Of a stretch of 64,000 nt of DNA, positions 35,164-43,825 are shown in pieces. Origin of the DNA: Streptomyces sp. CoH27 (lineage in GTDB: Bacteria > Actinomycetota > Actinomycetes > Streptomycetales > Streptomycetaceae). The position numbers and the translations under genes were made by a program. Position 1 is the first letter of the stretch; every line of letters starts with the position of its first letter. The notes below the pieces were generated by a model. That model was not told the origin of the DNA, made no database searches, and was given only the letters and a program-made list of their open reading frames with translations. The stretch covers positions 331,862 through 395,861 of the forward strand of contig NZ_JAIQYY010000003.1 of assembly GCF_020181035.1 (NCBI RefSeq), written 5' to 3'.

Positions 35164-36425
35164 CAGTTCGTCCTCCAGACCGCGACCCGCCAGCGCGACA
35201 GCCAGCCCCACAACAGACCGGCCAGAAACCCGATCACGACGAGCGCGCCCAGCAGCCACCAGCCGCGCCCGAGGCCGAAGGAGGCCACGTCGTGATGGCC
35301 GGACGGCCCGGCCACGACGTCGACGGTCAGCTCGATCGGCAGACCGGGCGCCGTCTTGACCCCCGGGGCGGCCGAGAAGGAGTGGCTGACCTGGAGACAC
35401 ACCGTCTCCGCCGGCGCGTTGTCGTCGTCGCTCGCCGGCTTCGGATAGCGCAGCCCGGTGGAGACGACGTCCGTACGGCCGGTGCCGGCGGCCTCACCGC
35501 GCACGATCTCCCGCCCGTGCACGGTCACCGCCCGCAGCAGCACGCCGTAACCGGGGTTCACGGCGCGGTCGTCGGCCACGCTGACCGAGGTGCGCAGTTC
35601 CTGGCCCGGTTCGACGGAGACCTTGTACCAGCGCTGCTGCCCGAACGCGGCCCGGTCCGTGTACAGCCCGGACTTCAGCTCCGGCGCGTCGGTGCACTGG
35701 GCGGCGCCCTCGGTGGCCACCGGCGTCACCACCGGATCGGCGGCCCGGTCGACCAACTGCCCGACCCGGCTGCTCAGCTGCTCCTTGTGCCGTACGTCGG
35801 TGTAGGTGCCGCCGGTCGCGTCCGCGATGCAGCTGAGCTGGTCACGGGTCTTGGCGTCCGGGACCAGGCCGAGGGTGTCGATGGTCAGCCCGACGCCCTT
35901 GGCCGCTATCTCGCGGGCCACCTCACACGGGTCGAGCGGCTGGCAGGTGTCCTCGCCATCGGTGATCAGGACGATACGACGGGTTCCGCCGCCGCCGTTC
36001 AGGTCGTCCGCCGCCTTCAGCAGCGCCGGCCCGATCGGCGTCCAGCCGGTGGGCTGCAGCGTGGCCACCGCCGTCTTGGCGTCGGTCCGGTTCAGCGTGC
36101 CGACGGGGTAGAGCTGCGCGGTGTCCTTGCAGCCCTCCTTGCGGTCGTTCCCGGGGTAGTTGGCGCCCAGTGTGCGGATGCCGAGCTGGACCTCCTGCGG
36201 GGTCGCGTCCAGCACCTCGTCGAACGCCTGCTTCGCCGCGGCCATCCGGGAGCCGCCGTCGATGTCCCGGGTACGCATGGAACCGCTGACGTCCAGCACG
36301 AGTTCGACCTTCGGAGCGGCCGCCTGTGTCTCGTCGGCGACGGCCCCGCCAGGGAACGCGATCCCGGCCGCCAGGGCGGCGAGCAGAGCACACACGCCCG
36401 CCGCCAGCCGTTGTCTTCTGATCAT
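35163..36425 (-). CDS. VWA-domain surface protein
   Basis: 420 residues, ATG 36425. Signal peptide, then a von Willebrand A domain with the metal site DVSGSMRTRD (DxSxS) near residue 45, the Thr in TGWTPIGPAL and the Asp in IVLITDGEDTC. The second half is beta-rich (YTDRAAFGQQRWYKVSVEPG) like its coupled partner, and a C-terminal membrane helix (WWLLGALVVIGFLAGLLWGW) anchors it with the bulk outside. Probably binds a partner protein in a metal-dependent way. First gene of the pair. Confidence 0.9.
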   Translation of the reverse strand: MIRRQRLAAGVCALLAALAAGIAFPGGAVADETQAAAPKVELVLDVSGSMRTRDIDGGSRMAAAKQAFDEVLDATPQEVQLGIRTLGANYPGNDRKEGCKDTAQLYPVGTLNRTDAKTAVATLQPTGWTPIGPALLKAADDLNGGGGTRRIVLITDGEDTCQPLDPCEVAREIAAKGVGLTIDTLGLVPDAKTRDQLSCIADATGGTYTDVRHKEQLSSRVGQLVDRAADPVVTPVATEGAAQCTDAPELKSGLYTDRAAFGQQRWYKVSVEPGQELRTSVSVADDRAVNPGYGVLLRAVTVHGREIVRGEAAGTGRTDVVSTGLRYPKPASDDDNAPAETVCLQVSHSFSAAPGVKTAPGLPIELTVDVVAGPSGHHDVASFGLGRGWWLLGALVVIGFLAGLLWGWLSRWRVAVWRTN

Positions 36426-36434
36426 CGCAGGATC

Positions 36435-37979
36435 CTATGGAGCAGATGCGCCGGGCTCCAAAACGAGCGGGTTCGGCAGCGCCGTCCACTGGTCGCCCGG
36501 GGTCCGCGGGGACAGGCGCATCAGGGTCAACGCCTTGACCGGGAGGGGCGATTCACGCAGGGCCGACAGGTCGGAGGTGGCCGGGAGGTGGGGGAGCGCG
36601 GCGGCCAGGGCCGCTCCCAGGGGCGCGGCCGAGCCTGCGGTGGCCGCCAGGGATCCGGCCACCAGAGAGCCGAACAGCTTGCGGCGCAGGGCGGTTTCGT
36701 CGTCCGTGATCAGACGGCCGGTCAGCGGGGGCGGGGTGAGACCGTGGCGGGCCAGGCGGGCCGGGCTGATGCGGATGTCGGCCAGGTCGCGGTAGACCAG
36801 CCGCCGGGGAGCGCCGTCGGCCGACAGGATCACCAGCAGGTTCTGCCCGTGCGCCTCCAGGGCCACGCCGAGGTCGAGCAGAAGCAGGCCCACGGTGAGC
36901 GCCAGCCGGGCGAACGCGGCCGTCCAGCCGGGGGAGTCGGGCAGACCGGTCAGGGGCAGCGCGGCCACCGGCAGCACCCGCTCGCCCGGTGCCGCGTACA
37001 CCTCGGGCGACTCCCGCAGCAGCGCCGCGAGATCGGGGGAACCGGCCGTGACCGCGCCCAGCGTGCGGGTGATGTGCAACAGGCCCTCGGTGCGCGCCGT
37101 CAGCTGCTCGGCGAGGTCGTTGAGAGGCCCGGCGGACCGGATCGAGTAGGCCGAGATGTCCCGCACCGACGAGGTCAGCCGTGCGCTCAGCGCGGTCTTC
37201 ACATGCGGCCCGCCGTCCGGCAGCGCGAGGGTGCGCAGGGACAGCAGGGGGTGGGCCGAGCGCCAGGGATCGGACGAGCGGTTCAGCCGGTGGGCGGTCT
37301 GCCACGGATGCACGGGGACCAGCAGCCGCTCCCCGTCCCGGAGTTCCGCCGGCCAGTCGCCCGTCAGCAGACACTCGTCCACCGGTACCGGCACCGTCCC
37401 CAGCCCCACCACCGGCCGGTGCTCGGGGCCGTACGCGAGCTGCTCCGCGACCGAGAACCCGGGCCGCGAACGGCAGTTGGGATGGTATGGATGCCCGTCG
37501 GTCACCCGCTGCTCCCACTCCCAGTCCCTTCCCGGGCCTTCGGTCGGGGGGACCCCCACCGGCCACTCCTTCGGGTGATCCGCATCCGCCCGGGACAGCG
37601 CCAACGAGGCCGCGCTGCCCGCCAGTTCCGCCGCGAACGCCGCGCCGTGCGGCACGGCCAGGGCGGCCATCAGGCCCGCCGGATCCACGTGACGTTCCTG
37701 GCCGAGGCGGACCCCGGTGACGTACGCGCTCGTGGCATACGGATCCGCGTGCGGCCCGTACAGCGTCCTGCCGTCGGCCAGCCGCAGCGCCAGCCCGTGC
37801 GCCCCGCGCACCCGCCCGGTGATCCACGGCAACGGCTCATGCGCCAACGCCCGCCACAGGCGGCTCAGCACGGCAGCACGGGCACCCGGCAGCTCCGCCG
37901 TGTACCGGGTCAGCAGGGCAGGCCGCACGGCGGCCAGCTCCGCGGCGATCTCGGCCTCGGCGGCGGGGGGACGGTGCAC
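36435..37979 (-). CDS. IucA/IucC-family siderophore synthetase, copy A
   Basis: 514 residues, GTG 37979 after AAGGAG. NIS synthetase features: ATP/citrate-site segment GHPYHPNCRSRPGFS, the catalytic stretch KTALSARLTSSVRDIS, the metal/ATP motif ALEAHGQNLLVIL, and a C-terminal ferric-reductase-like FhuF part (ITDDETALRRKLFGSLV). It joins a carboxylate such as citrate or a dicarboxylic half-ester to an amine or alcohol by acyl-adenylate. Divergent from copy B, with a G-rich 401-bp spacer. No amine-making, transport or export genes are nearby. Product unknown. Confidence 0.9.
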   Translation of the reverse strand: MHRPPAAEAEIAAELAAVRPALLTRYTAELPGARAAVLSRLWRALAHEPLPWITGRVRGAHGLALRLADGRTLYGPHADPYATSAYVTGVRLGQERHVDPAGLMAALAVPHGAAFAAELAGSAASLALSRADADHPKEWPVGVPPTEGPGRDWEWEQRVTDGHPYHPNCRSRPGFSVAEQLAYGPEHRPVVGLGTVPVPVDECLLTGDWPAELRDGERLLVPVHPWQTAHRLNRSSDPWRSAHPLLSLRTLALPDGGPHVKTALSARLTSSVRDISAYSIRSAGPLNDLAEQLTARTEGLLHITRTLGAVTAGSPDLAALLRESPEVYAAPGERVLPVAALPLTGLPDSPGWTAAFARLALTVGLLLLDLGVALEAHGQNLLVILSADGAPRRLVYRDLADIRISPARLARHGLTPPPLTGRLITDDETALRRKLFGSLVAGSLAATAGSAAPLGAALAAALPHLPATSDLSALRESPLPVKALTLMRLSPRTPGDQWTALPNPLVLEPGASAP

Positions 37980-38380
37980 GGTCGGCTCCTTGGGGAGGGG
38001 AGGGCGGGCGCCCGGTCGGGGACCGAGGACGGGAAGGGGGGCGGGCTCGGTGGCCCCGGGACGGGAACGGGATGCGGAGGGGGTGTGGCGACGGGGAAGG
38101 GGGACGAGTGAAGGAACGGGACGGGGAGCCGGTGGGGACGCGGGAGGAGGGGACGGGGGGAGACTCGGGTGGGCCCGGGATCCGGGCTCGGGGCACGATT
38201 GTGAAGGACGACGGACATACTGATCGCGACCGGCTCCCGGATGCGCTCCGCACGAGACCGACGGCGTACACGTCGCACGGCGTCCCCGGCCGGCGGCCAC
38301 CGGCCGGGCGCACCGCGACGCCGGGCGCGCCCCGCCGGACACGGGACGACCTGTCCGGCCACAGGACGAAGAACGAACGA
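37980..38380. other. G-rich divergent spacer of the siderophore synthetase pair
   Basis: About 200 bases (37970-38180) of the plus strand are a run of G clusters (GGGGAGGGGAGGGCGGGC, GGGAAGGGGGGCGGGC, GGAGGAGGGGACGGGGGGAG). It could form G-quadruplex DNA or an unusual leader for copy A. I find no iron box of the TTAGGTTAGGCTAACCTAA type on either strand. The right part, 38181-38380, has no clear structure. Confidence 0.6.
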
Positions 38381-39958
38381 ATGGATCGCGTGGACCTCAC
38401 ACACCCCGCCGGTGCCGTCGGCCGCCGCGCCGACGCGTACGCGGCCGCGCCCCTGCTCAACTGCCTGCTGCGCGAAGTGGCCGAGCCCCTCCCGGACCCG
38501 GACATGGTCCTGGCAGCGCCCCCGAACCCGGTCGCGGCCCCGCAACCGGCTCCGCAGCCGCCCCCGGACACACTCCCCGGTGACCGCCGGATCCACCGGC
38601 TGCCCAGTGGCCGGCTGTTGCGGGTGCGTCCCGGGCGGCGTCCCGGTGAGCCCGAGGTGTGCGCCTCCGGTGTCTGGCGTCCCGTCGGTCACACCGAGCT
38701 GGTCAAACTGGTCGCCGAGGAATTGCGCCGGCACACCGGCCAGTCCGGCGGCGACCTGCCCGCCGAGATGGTCGACAGCCGGGACGCGGTCGCCGCGCTG
38801 CTCACCGCCCGCGCCGGCGCGACCGCGCCCGCCGACCCCTACCTGCGCTCCGAGCAGTCCCTGATCACCGGCCACCCCTACCACCCGGCCCCCAAGGCCC
38901 GCGGCGGCGGCCCGGTCGCGTCCTGGCTGCCGTACGCCCCCGAGGCGCACGCCCGCTTCCCGCTGGTGCTGCTCGGCGTCCGCGAGGACCAGGTGGCCGA
39001 GGAGGGCGACACCCGCGCCCTGGACGCCCTCGGCACCGCCCCGCCCGGCTACCGGCTGCTGCCCGCCCACCCCTGGCAGCTGGACCTGGTGGGCCGTGAG
39101 CTGGCGGCGGCCTTCGCCGACGGCCGTCTGCTCGACCTCGGCACGACCGACTTCGACACCTGGCCGACGGCGGCGGTCCGCACGGTGTACGCGCCCCGCC
39201 GCGACCTGTTCCTGAAGTTCTCCCTGGACGTCCGCATCACCAATGACATCCGCCGCCTCTGGCGCCATGACCTGCGCCGCCTGCGCCGCACCGACACGGC
39301 CGCCGCACAGGCCTTCGCGGCCGTGCGCCCGCCCGCGGCCTGGCTGAGCGACCGCGGCTACCGTACGGCCGCCTTCGCCTTCGAGGAACTCGCGGTGCTC
39401 GTCCGCGACGGGCTGCGCGACCACCTCCCGCCCGGTGCCGTCCCGCTGCTCGCGGCCGGGCTCGCCGAGGGCTTCGAGGGCAGCCCGCTGGCGGCCACCG
39501 CCGACCCGGAGGCCTGGTGGGAGGCGTATCTGCGGCAGGTCGTACCACCCGTTCTGACGGCGTTCGACGAGCACGGGGTCGTCGTGGAGGCCCATCTGCA
39601 GAACACGCTCGTCGCCGTCGACGCGGCCGGCACGCCGGTGCGGGCGCTGTTCCGGGACGCCGAGGGCGTCAAGCTGCTGCCGGACGTGACCCGGGCCGCG
39701 GGCTGGGAACGGCTCGTGTACTGCCTGGTGGTGAACCACCTCACCGAGATCGCCGCCGCGCTCGCCGAACACCACCCCGGCCTCGACCCCTGGCCCGCCG
39801 CCCGCCGCGAACTCGCCCGGCACGGCCTGCCGGAGATCCCCGTCCTGCTCGCCGCGGCCACGCTGCCCGGCAAGACCAACCTGCTGCTGCGCTGGACCGG
39901 CGCGGACGGCGCGGACGCCCGCTATCTGCCCCTGCCCAACCCGCTGGCCGGCGCCTGA
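38381..39958 (+). CDS. IucA/IucC-family siderophore synthetase, copy B
   Basis: 525 residues from ATG 38381 (GTG 38390 is an alternative; the ribosome site AGGACGAAGA is weak). Same enzyme family as copy A: GHPYHPAPKARGG, the catalytic segment LFLKFSLDVRITNDIR, VVEAHLQNTLVAV and the FhuF-like end LPGKTNLLLRWTG. The SLDVRITN form differs from copy A, so the two likely use different acceptors in a two-step assembly, as AcsD/AcsA-type pairs do. A Pro-rich stretch near residue 50 separates a short N-terminal extension. Confidence 0.9.
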   Translation: MDRVDLTHPAGAVGRRADAYAAAPLLNCLLREVAEPLPDPDMVLAAPPNPVAAPQPAPQPPPDTLPGDRRIHRLPSGRLLRVRPGRRPGEPEVCASGVWRPVGHTELVKLVAEELRRHTGQSGGDLPAEMVDSRDAVAALLTARAGATAPADPYLRSEQSLITGHPYHPAPKARGGGPVASWLPYAPEAHARFPLVLLGVREDQVAEEGDTRALDALGTAPPGYRLLPAHPWQLDLVGRELAAAFADGRLLDLGTTDFDTWPTAAVRTVYAPRRDLFLKFSLDVRITNDIRRLWRHDLRRLRRTDTAAAQAFAAVRPPAAWLSDRGYRTAAFAFEELAVLVRDGLRDHLPPGAVPLLAAGLAEGFEGSPLAATADPEAWWEAYLRQVVPPVLTAFDEHGVVVEAHLQNTLVAVDAAGTPVRALFRDAEGVKLLPDVTRAAGWERLVYCLVVNHLTEIAAALAEHHPGLDPWPAARRELARHGLPEIPVLLAAATLPGKTNLLLRWTGADGADARYLPLPNPLAGA

Positions 39959-40012
39959 CCCGCCGCGAGACGGCTCTGCCCGGACTCCAGCGGCTGACGT
40001 TATGCTCTGCAC

Positions 40013-40054
40013 ATGCATCTTTCGTCATGCCGTAGCTGGTGGCGCTCCCCGTAG
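40013..40054 (+). CDS. Trp leader peptide of the trpS attenuator
   Basis: ATG CAT ... TAG encodes 13 residues, MHLSSCRSWWRSP, with two adjacent Trp codons (40037-40042) followed at once by hairpin arms. A -10 box TATGCT (40001-40006) puts the transcript start at or next to the ATG, so the leader may be leaderless. It acts as a sensor of charged tRNA-Trp: the ribosome stalls on the Trp codons when charging falls. Confidence 0.85.
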   Translation: MHLSSCRSWWRSP

Positions 40055-40102
40055 GAGCGGCCGACACGCACGCATGATCCGGGCCGTTCGGAAGGACGGC
40101 CC
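40043..40102 (+). promoter_or_regulatory. Four-segment transcription attenuator of trpS
   Basis: Segment 1 CGCTCC (40043-40048) pairs with 2 GGAGCG (40054-40059). Segment 2 GAGCGGCC (40055-40062) can instead pair with 3 GGCCGTTC (40082-40089). Segment 3 GGGCCGTTC pairs with 4 GGACGGCCC (40081-40102, GGAA loop, then TTTCG), the terminator. A ribosome stalled on the Trp codons covers segment 1 and allows 2:3, so transcription continues into trpS. Confidence 0.85.
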
Positions 40103-40169
40103 TTTCGTGTCCCCTCGGACCAGGGTCCGTGCCGTTCCGGCGGCGAGACCGACCCCACGAGGAGACGCT

Positions 40170-41282
40170 GTGACCATCACGCCCCAGACCCCCGGCCCCG
40201 ACACCATCGCCCCGGCTCCCTCCGCCGACACGCTCGGGACGTCCGCCGCCCGGGCCCGCAGCGCGGTGCTGGAGGAACAGATCCGCGAGGACCCAGGACG
40301 GTTCCGCATGCTGACGGGCGACCGCCCCACCGGTCGCCTGCACCTGGGCCACTACTTCGGCACGCTGCACAACCGCGTACGGCTGCAGGACCTCGGCGTC
40401 GAGACGTACGTGATCATCGCGGACTACCAGGTCCTGACCGACCGGGACGTGGCGGACAGCCTGACCGAGCACGTCGAGGAGCTCGTCCTGGACTACCTGG
40501 CCATCGGCGTCGACCCGGAACGCAGCACGATCTTCACGCACAGCGCGATCCCCGCCCTCAACCAGCTGATGCTGCCCTTCCTCAGCCTCGTCTCCGTCGC
40601 CGAACTCAGCCGCAATCCCACGGTCAAGGACGAGATCGCCCACTCGCGCCAGTCCGCCGTCAGCGGCCTGATGTTCACCTATCCCGTCCACCAGGCCGCC
40701 GACATCCTCTTCTGCAAGGGCAATCTGGTGCCGGTCGGCCAGGACCAGCTCCCGCACCTGGAGATCACCCGCACCATCGCCCGCCGCTTCAACGACCGCT
40801 ACGGCAACGGCAGTACGGTCTTCCCGGAACCCGACGCCCTGCTCTCCAGCGCACCGCTGCTGCTCGGCACGGACGGAACCAAGATGAGCAAGAGCCGCCG
40901 CAACGCCGTCACGCTGGCCGCCGACGCCGACGAGACCGCCCGCCTGCTCAAGGGAGCCAAGACGGACTCCGAGCGGCACATCACCTACGACCCGGCGGGC
41001 CGCCCCGAGGTGTCCTCCCTCCTGCTGCTCGCGGCCCTGTGCCAGAACCGGACCCCCGAGGAGGTGGCCGACGACATCGGCTCGGCGGGCGCCGCCGCGC
41101 TGAAGAAGACCGTGACCGAGGCGGTCAACGAGTACCTGGCACCGCTCAGGGCCCGCCGCGCCGAGTACGCCCAGGACCGCGCCTACCTCCACCGCACCCT
41201 GCGCGAGGGCAACGAGCGCGCCCGCGCGGTGGCCGAGACCACGCTCGCGCAGGTGCGCGCGGCGATGTACAGCCACTACTGA
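40170..41282 (+). CDS. trpS: Tryptophanyl-tRNA synthetase, auxiliary type
   Basis: 370 residues, GTG 40170 with GAGGAGACG ahead. Class I signatures HLGH in PTGRLHLGHYFG (near residue 50) and KMSKS in LGTDGTKMSKSRRN (near residue 240). A 35-residue N-terminal extension before the catalytic fold is unusual. It charges tRNA-Trp. The attenuator in front matches what is known of the second, stress-inducible and indolmycin-resistant TrpRS of S. coelicolor, which is controlled by ribosome-mediated attenuation; resistance itself cannot be read from this sequence. It sits alone between siderophore and sugar genes. Confidence 0.95.
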   Translation: MTITPQTPGPDTIAPAPSADTLGTSAARARSAVLEEQIREDPGRFRMLTGDRPTGRLHLGHYFGTLHNRVRLQDLGVETYVIIADYQVLTDRDVADSLTEHVEELVLDYLAIGVDPERSTIFTHSAIPALNQLMLPFLSLVSVAELSRNPTVKDEIAHSRQSAVSGLMFTYPVHQAADILFCKGNLVPVGQDQLPHLEITRTIARRFNDRYGNGSTVFPEPDALLSSAPLLLGTDGTKMSKSRRNAVTLAADADETARLLKGAKTDSERHITYDPAGRPEVSSLLLLAALCQNRTPEEVADDIGSAGAAALKKTVTEAVNEYLAPLRARRAEYAQDRAYLHRTLREGNERARAVAETTLAQVRAAMYSHY

Positions 41283-41307
41283 GCGCCCCAGGGAGTGTCG
41301 TCGTCTC

Positions 41308-41340
41308 GGGCAGCGGTGACCATCGGAATCACCGCTGCCC
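41308..41340. terminator. Terminator after trpS
   Basis: GGGCAGCGGTGA pairs with TCACCGCTGCCC: 12 bp, 9-base loop, 26 bases after the stop. Confidence 0.85.
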
Positions 41341-41487
41341 TGGACGCCGCCCGCTGCCGCCTCCCGCCAGGGCCGACGCCGGCTGGAGCGGGCAAGAGGC
41401 TGCCGGACGAGCTGGGTGCCGGCACGCAACGTCGACGGCCATGGCAGCAGTTGCCCGGCCCAGGCGCCGGCCTCCGCCGGCGTGACG

Positions 41488-41544
41488 CCCGGCAGCCGGT
41501 CACCGACCCCGGCAGCCGGTCACCGACGGAACCGGGCAGCCGGT
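41488..41544 (+). repeat. 20-bp tandem direct repeat before the kinase stop
   Basis: CCCGGCAGCCGGTCACCGA occurs at 41488-41506 and 41508-41526, with a partial third copy near 41532-41544. It lies in the convergent gap between trpS and the kinase gene. Confidence 0.8.
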
Positions 41545-41551
41545 GTGGCCG

Positions 41552-42625
41552 TCAGCTGCTGACGGATCGCGCCGGCTCCGGAGCTGGGCTGCGCGTGCCC
41601 GCCGGGTCGGTGTCGTCGGGGAAGACCAGATCCGTCGCCGTCAGGGGTGCTCGGGCATCCAGGTGGGGGCGGGGAAGAGCGGTGGGCGGGTCGGCGCCCA
41701 GGCGCTCGCAGGTCAGCGCGGAGACGAGGACCGCGTCGTCCACGGCGATCCTCAGCACGCCCGGGTCGGCCGCGGCCAGCTGCTGCGGGATGTGCAGTCC
41801 GTGGCGGGCCAGCGCGCCGAGCAGCCCGGCGGTGAACGCGTCGCCCGCACCGACCGTGTCCACCACCGCGACCTTCTGCCCGGGACGGCTCAGGCTTCCC
41901 GCACGGGCGTGAAAGGCGTGAGCGCCGTCGGGACCGTCGGTGATGACGACGAGGAGCGCGCCCAGCTCCAGCCAGTGAGCGGCGATCCGCTCGATCGGCG
42001 TGTCCGGGTAGAGCCACTCGACGTCCTCACGGCTGGCCTTGACCAGATGGGCGGTGCCGACGCTGCCTTCGACGGCCCGCCTGCCACGCTCCGGGTCGCC
42101 CAGCAGGGCGGGGCGGACGTTGGGGTCGTAGCTGATCAGCGCCGTGCCCTCGGCGCGCAGGCGCCGGACGGCGGAGTCGATGCGCTCGGCGGCCGGCGAG
42201 GTCCAGGAGGCGACCGAGCCGAAGTGCAGTACGGCGGTGTCCCGCGGGACGAGGGCGGTCTCCGCCTCGGTCCACTGCCAGTCCGCGGTGCCGTCCAGGT
42301 AGAAGTCGTAACTCGCCCTTCCCGCCGCGTCCATGGAGACCACGGCGAGCGTGGTGGGCTCGGCGGCCGCCGGGGCGTACGTCAGGTCGATGCCCTCGGC
42401 GGCGGCGTGCGTGCGCAGCATCCGGCCGAAGGTGTTGTCGGCCAGGCGTGCCATGAGCGCGGTGCGGTGTCCGAGCCGGGCCAGGCCGACGGCGACGTTG
42501 AACGGGCTGCCACCGGGCCGGGCCCTGTAGTCGCCCGGTGCGTCGAGCTGGACCAGGTCGATGAGTGCTTCGCCGATCACGGTCACGGCCGGGAGCTGTG
42601 TGGCGGTTTGTGCGGTTTCAGTCAT
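41552..42625 (-). CDS. PfkB-family carbohydrate kinase (fructokinase-like)
   Basis: 357 residues, ATG 42625 within the end of the LacI gene (8-base overlap). Ribokinase/PfkB fold: VTVIGEALIDLV start, the substrate motif ARPGGSPFNVAVGLARLG near residue 35, and the ATP/catalytic motif VDTVGAGDAFTAGLLG with its Asp near residue 260. The GGSPxNVA form is seen in fructokinases. It would phosphorylate the sugar imported by the divergent ABC transporter. The C-terminal tail of some 40 residues past the fold is Pro-rich and probably disordered. Co-transcribed with the LacI regulator. Confidence 0.92.
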   Translation of the reverse strand: MTETAQTATQLPAVTVIGEALIDLVQLDAPGDYRARPGGSPFNVAVGLARLGHRTALMARLADNTFGRMLRTHAAAEGIDLTYAPAAAEPTTLAVVSMDAAGRASYDFYLDGTADWQWTEAETALVPRDTAVLHFGSVASWTSPAAERIDSAVRRLRAEGTALISYDPNVRPALLGDPERGRRAVEGSVGTAHLVKASREDVEWLYPDTPIERIAAHWLELGALLVVITDGPDGAHAFHARAGSLSRPGQKVAVVDTVGAGDAFTAGLLGALARHGLHIPQQLAAADPGVLRIAVDDAVLVSALTCERLGADPPTALPRPHLDARAPLTATDLVFPDDTDPAGTRSPAPEPARSVSS

Positions 42626-43676
42626 GGCGGGGCCCTTCGGCTGGGATCTCGCCGGAGCCCCGCTCGATCAGCCGGGTCGGCACGGTGACGGTGCGGGTGG
42701 GCGACTCGTCGCCGTCCAGCCTGCGGAAGAGCATCTCGGCGGCTGTCCTCCCCACCTGTTCGACGTCCTGGGCGATGACGGAGATGCCCGGGCTGAGGAT
42801 GTCGGCCAGGGGGAAGTCGTCGAAGCCCACCTGGGCGACGGTGTCCTGCAGGCCCATGGCGCGTAGTGCGCGGACGGCACCTATGGTCACGAAGTTCTGG
42901 CTGGTGAACAGCGCCGTCGGCGGATCGGGCAGGGACAGGACCTGCTCGGTCGCGGCGACGGCCGCCTCCTCGCTGGACCCGACGTGGCGGACGATCTCCT
43001 CGTCGTATGCGATGTGCGCGACTTCCAGGGCGTGCCGGTAGCCGTCGAAGCGCTGGGCGGCGGTGGGAATGGAGGCGCGGTCGCCGAGGTAGGCGATGCG
43101 GCGGTGGCCTGCCTTGAGCAGGTGGTTGACGGCGGTGAGGGCGCCCTGCCGGTTCTCGGAGACGACGGCGTCCGCGTCGAGCAGGCCGGCCTCGCGGTCG
43201 ACGAAGACCATGCGGGTGCCGGTGTGCTGCTCGTTGATGAGGTAGCTCTGGTCGCGTCCCGCGGGGACGATCACCAGCCCGTCGACCCGGCGGTCGACGA
43301 GCGCCTGGGCCAACTCCCGTTCGCGCGCCGGGTCTTCGTCGAGGCTGCCGACCAGTACCAGCACTCCGCGTTCCCGGGCCACGTTCTCCACCGTGCGGGT
43401 CAGAACGGCCGAGAAGGGGTTGGCCGCGTCCTCGACGAGCATGCCGATGGTGGCGGTGCGGCCGTCGCCGCGGCGCAGGCTGCTGGCGGTGAGGTTGGGC
43501 CGGTAGCCCAGTTTGTCGGCGGCCTCGCGGACCCTGGCGACGATCGCCGGATCGACGGTGGGGACGCCGTTGAAGACGCGCGAGACGGTCTTGATGGCCA
43601 CTCCGGCCAGCGCCGCGACCTCACGCATGGTGGGGCGGCTGCGGGTGGACCGGGGCGCGGCCTCGCCCTGAGTCAT
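42618..43676 (-). CDS. LacI-family repressor of the sugar module
   Basis: 352 residues. The frame opens at TTG 43688, but GGAG 7 bases before ATG 43676 favours the ATG. LacI helix-turn-helix MREVAALAGVAIKTVSRVFN, hinge SLRRGDGRTATIGMLVED, then a periplasmic-binding-protein-like effector domain. It probably represses both its own kinase operon and the divergent transport operon until the sugar, or its phosphate, binds. The kinase ATG lies inside its last codons, so expression of regulator and kinase is coupled. Confidence 0.93.
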   Translation of the reverse strand: MTQGEAAPRSTRSRPTMREVAALAGVAIKTVSRVFNGVPTVDPAIVARVREAADKLGYRPNLTASSLRRGDGRTATIGMLVEDAANPFSAVLTRTVENVARERGVLVLVGSLDEDPARERELAQALVDRRVDGLVIVPAGRDQSYLINEQHTGTRMVFVDREAGLLDADAVVSENRQGALTAVNHLLKAGHRRIAYLGDRASIPTAAQRFDGYRHALEVAHIAYDEEIVRHVGSSEEAAVAATEQVLSLPDPPTALFTSQNFVTIGAVRALRAMGLQDTVAQVGFDDFPLADILSPGISVIAQDVEQVGRTAAEMLFRRLDGDESPTRTVTVPTRLIERGSGEIPAEGPRHD

Positions 43677-43685
43677 CGTTGTCTC

Positions 43686-43785
43686 CAACCGGTTGTGCGT
43701 TACCTACTCGTTGCCCGCGCATGTCTATCAGCGTCTTGACGGGCTCGTCCATACAGGCCCAGTATCTCGCCCAGTCAACGTTGTC
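43686..43785. promoter_or_regulatory. Divergent control region with two LacI-type palindromes
   Basis: CAACCGGTTG (43686-43695, perfect) lies at the lacI start, and GTCAACGTTGTC (43774-43785, near-perfect GACAACGTTGTC) lies before the binding-protein gene. TTGACG (43736-43741) with CAGTAT (43760-43765, 18-base spacer) is a probable promoter for the transport operon, with the second palindrome right after it. Confidence 0.6.
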
Positions 43786-43825
43786 TCAGCGTCGGCCAAG
43801 GGACGGCTCCGAAAGGGAACAAGCG

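Noticed and set aside
35292..38111. A 939-residue plus-strand frame over the VWA and siderophore genes
   Set aside because: Shadow frame with biased composition; the opposite strand carries clear domains throughout.
37980..38380. Search for an iron box in the siderophore gene spacer
   Set aside because: No TTAGGTTAGGC-like 19-mer was found on either strand by eye; G-rich sequence fills the space.
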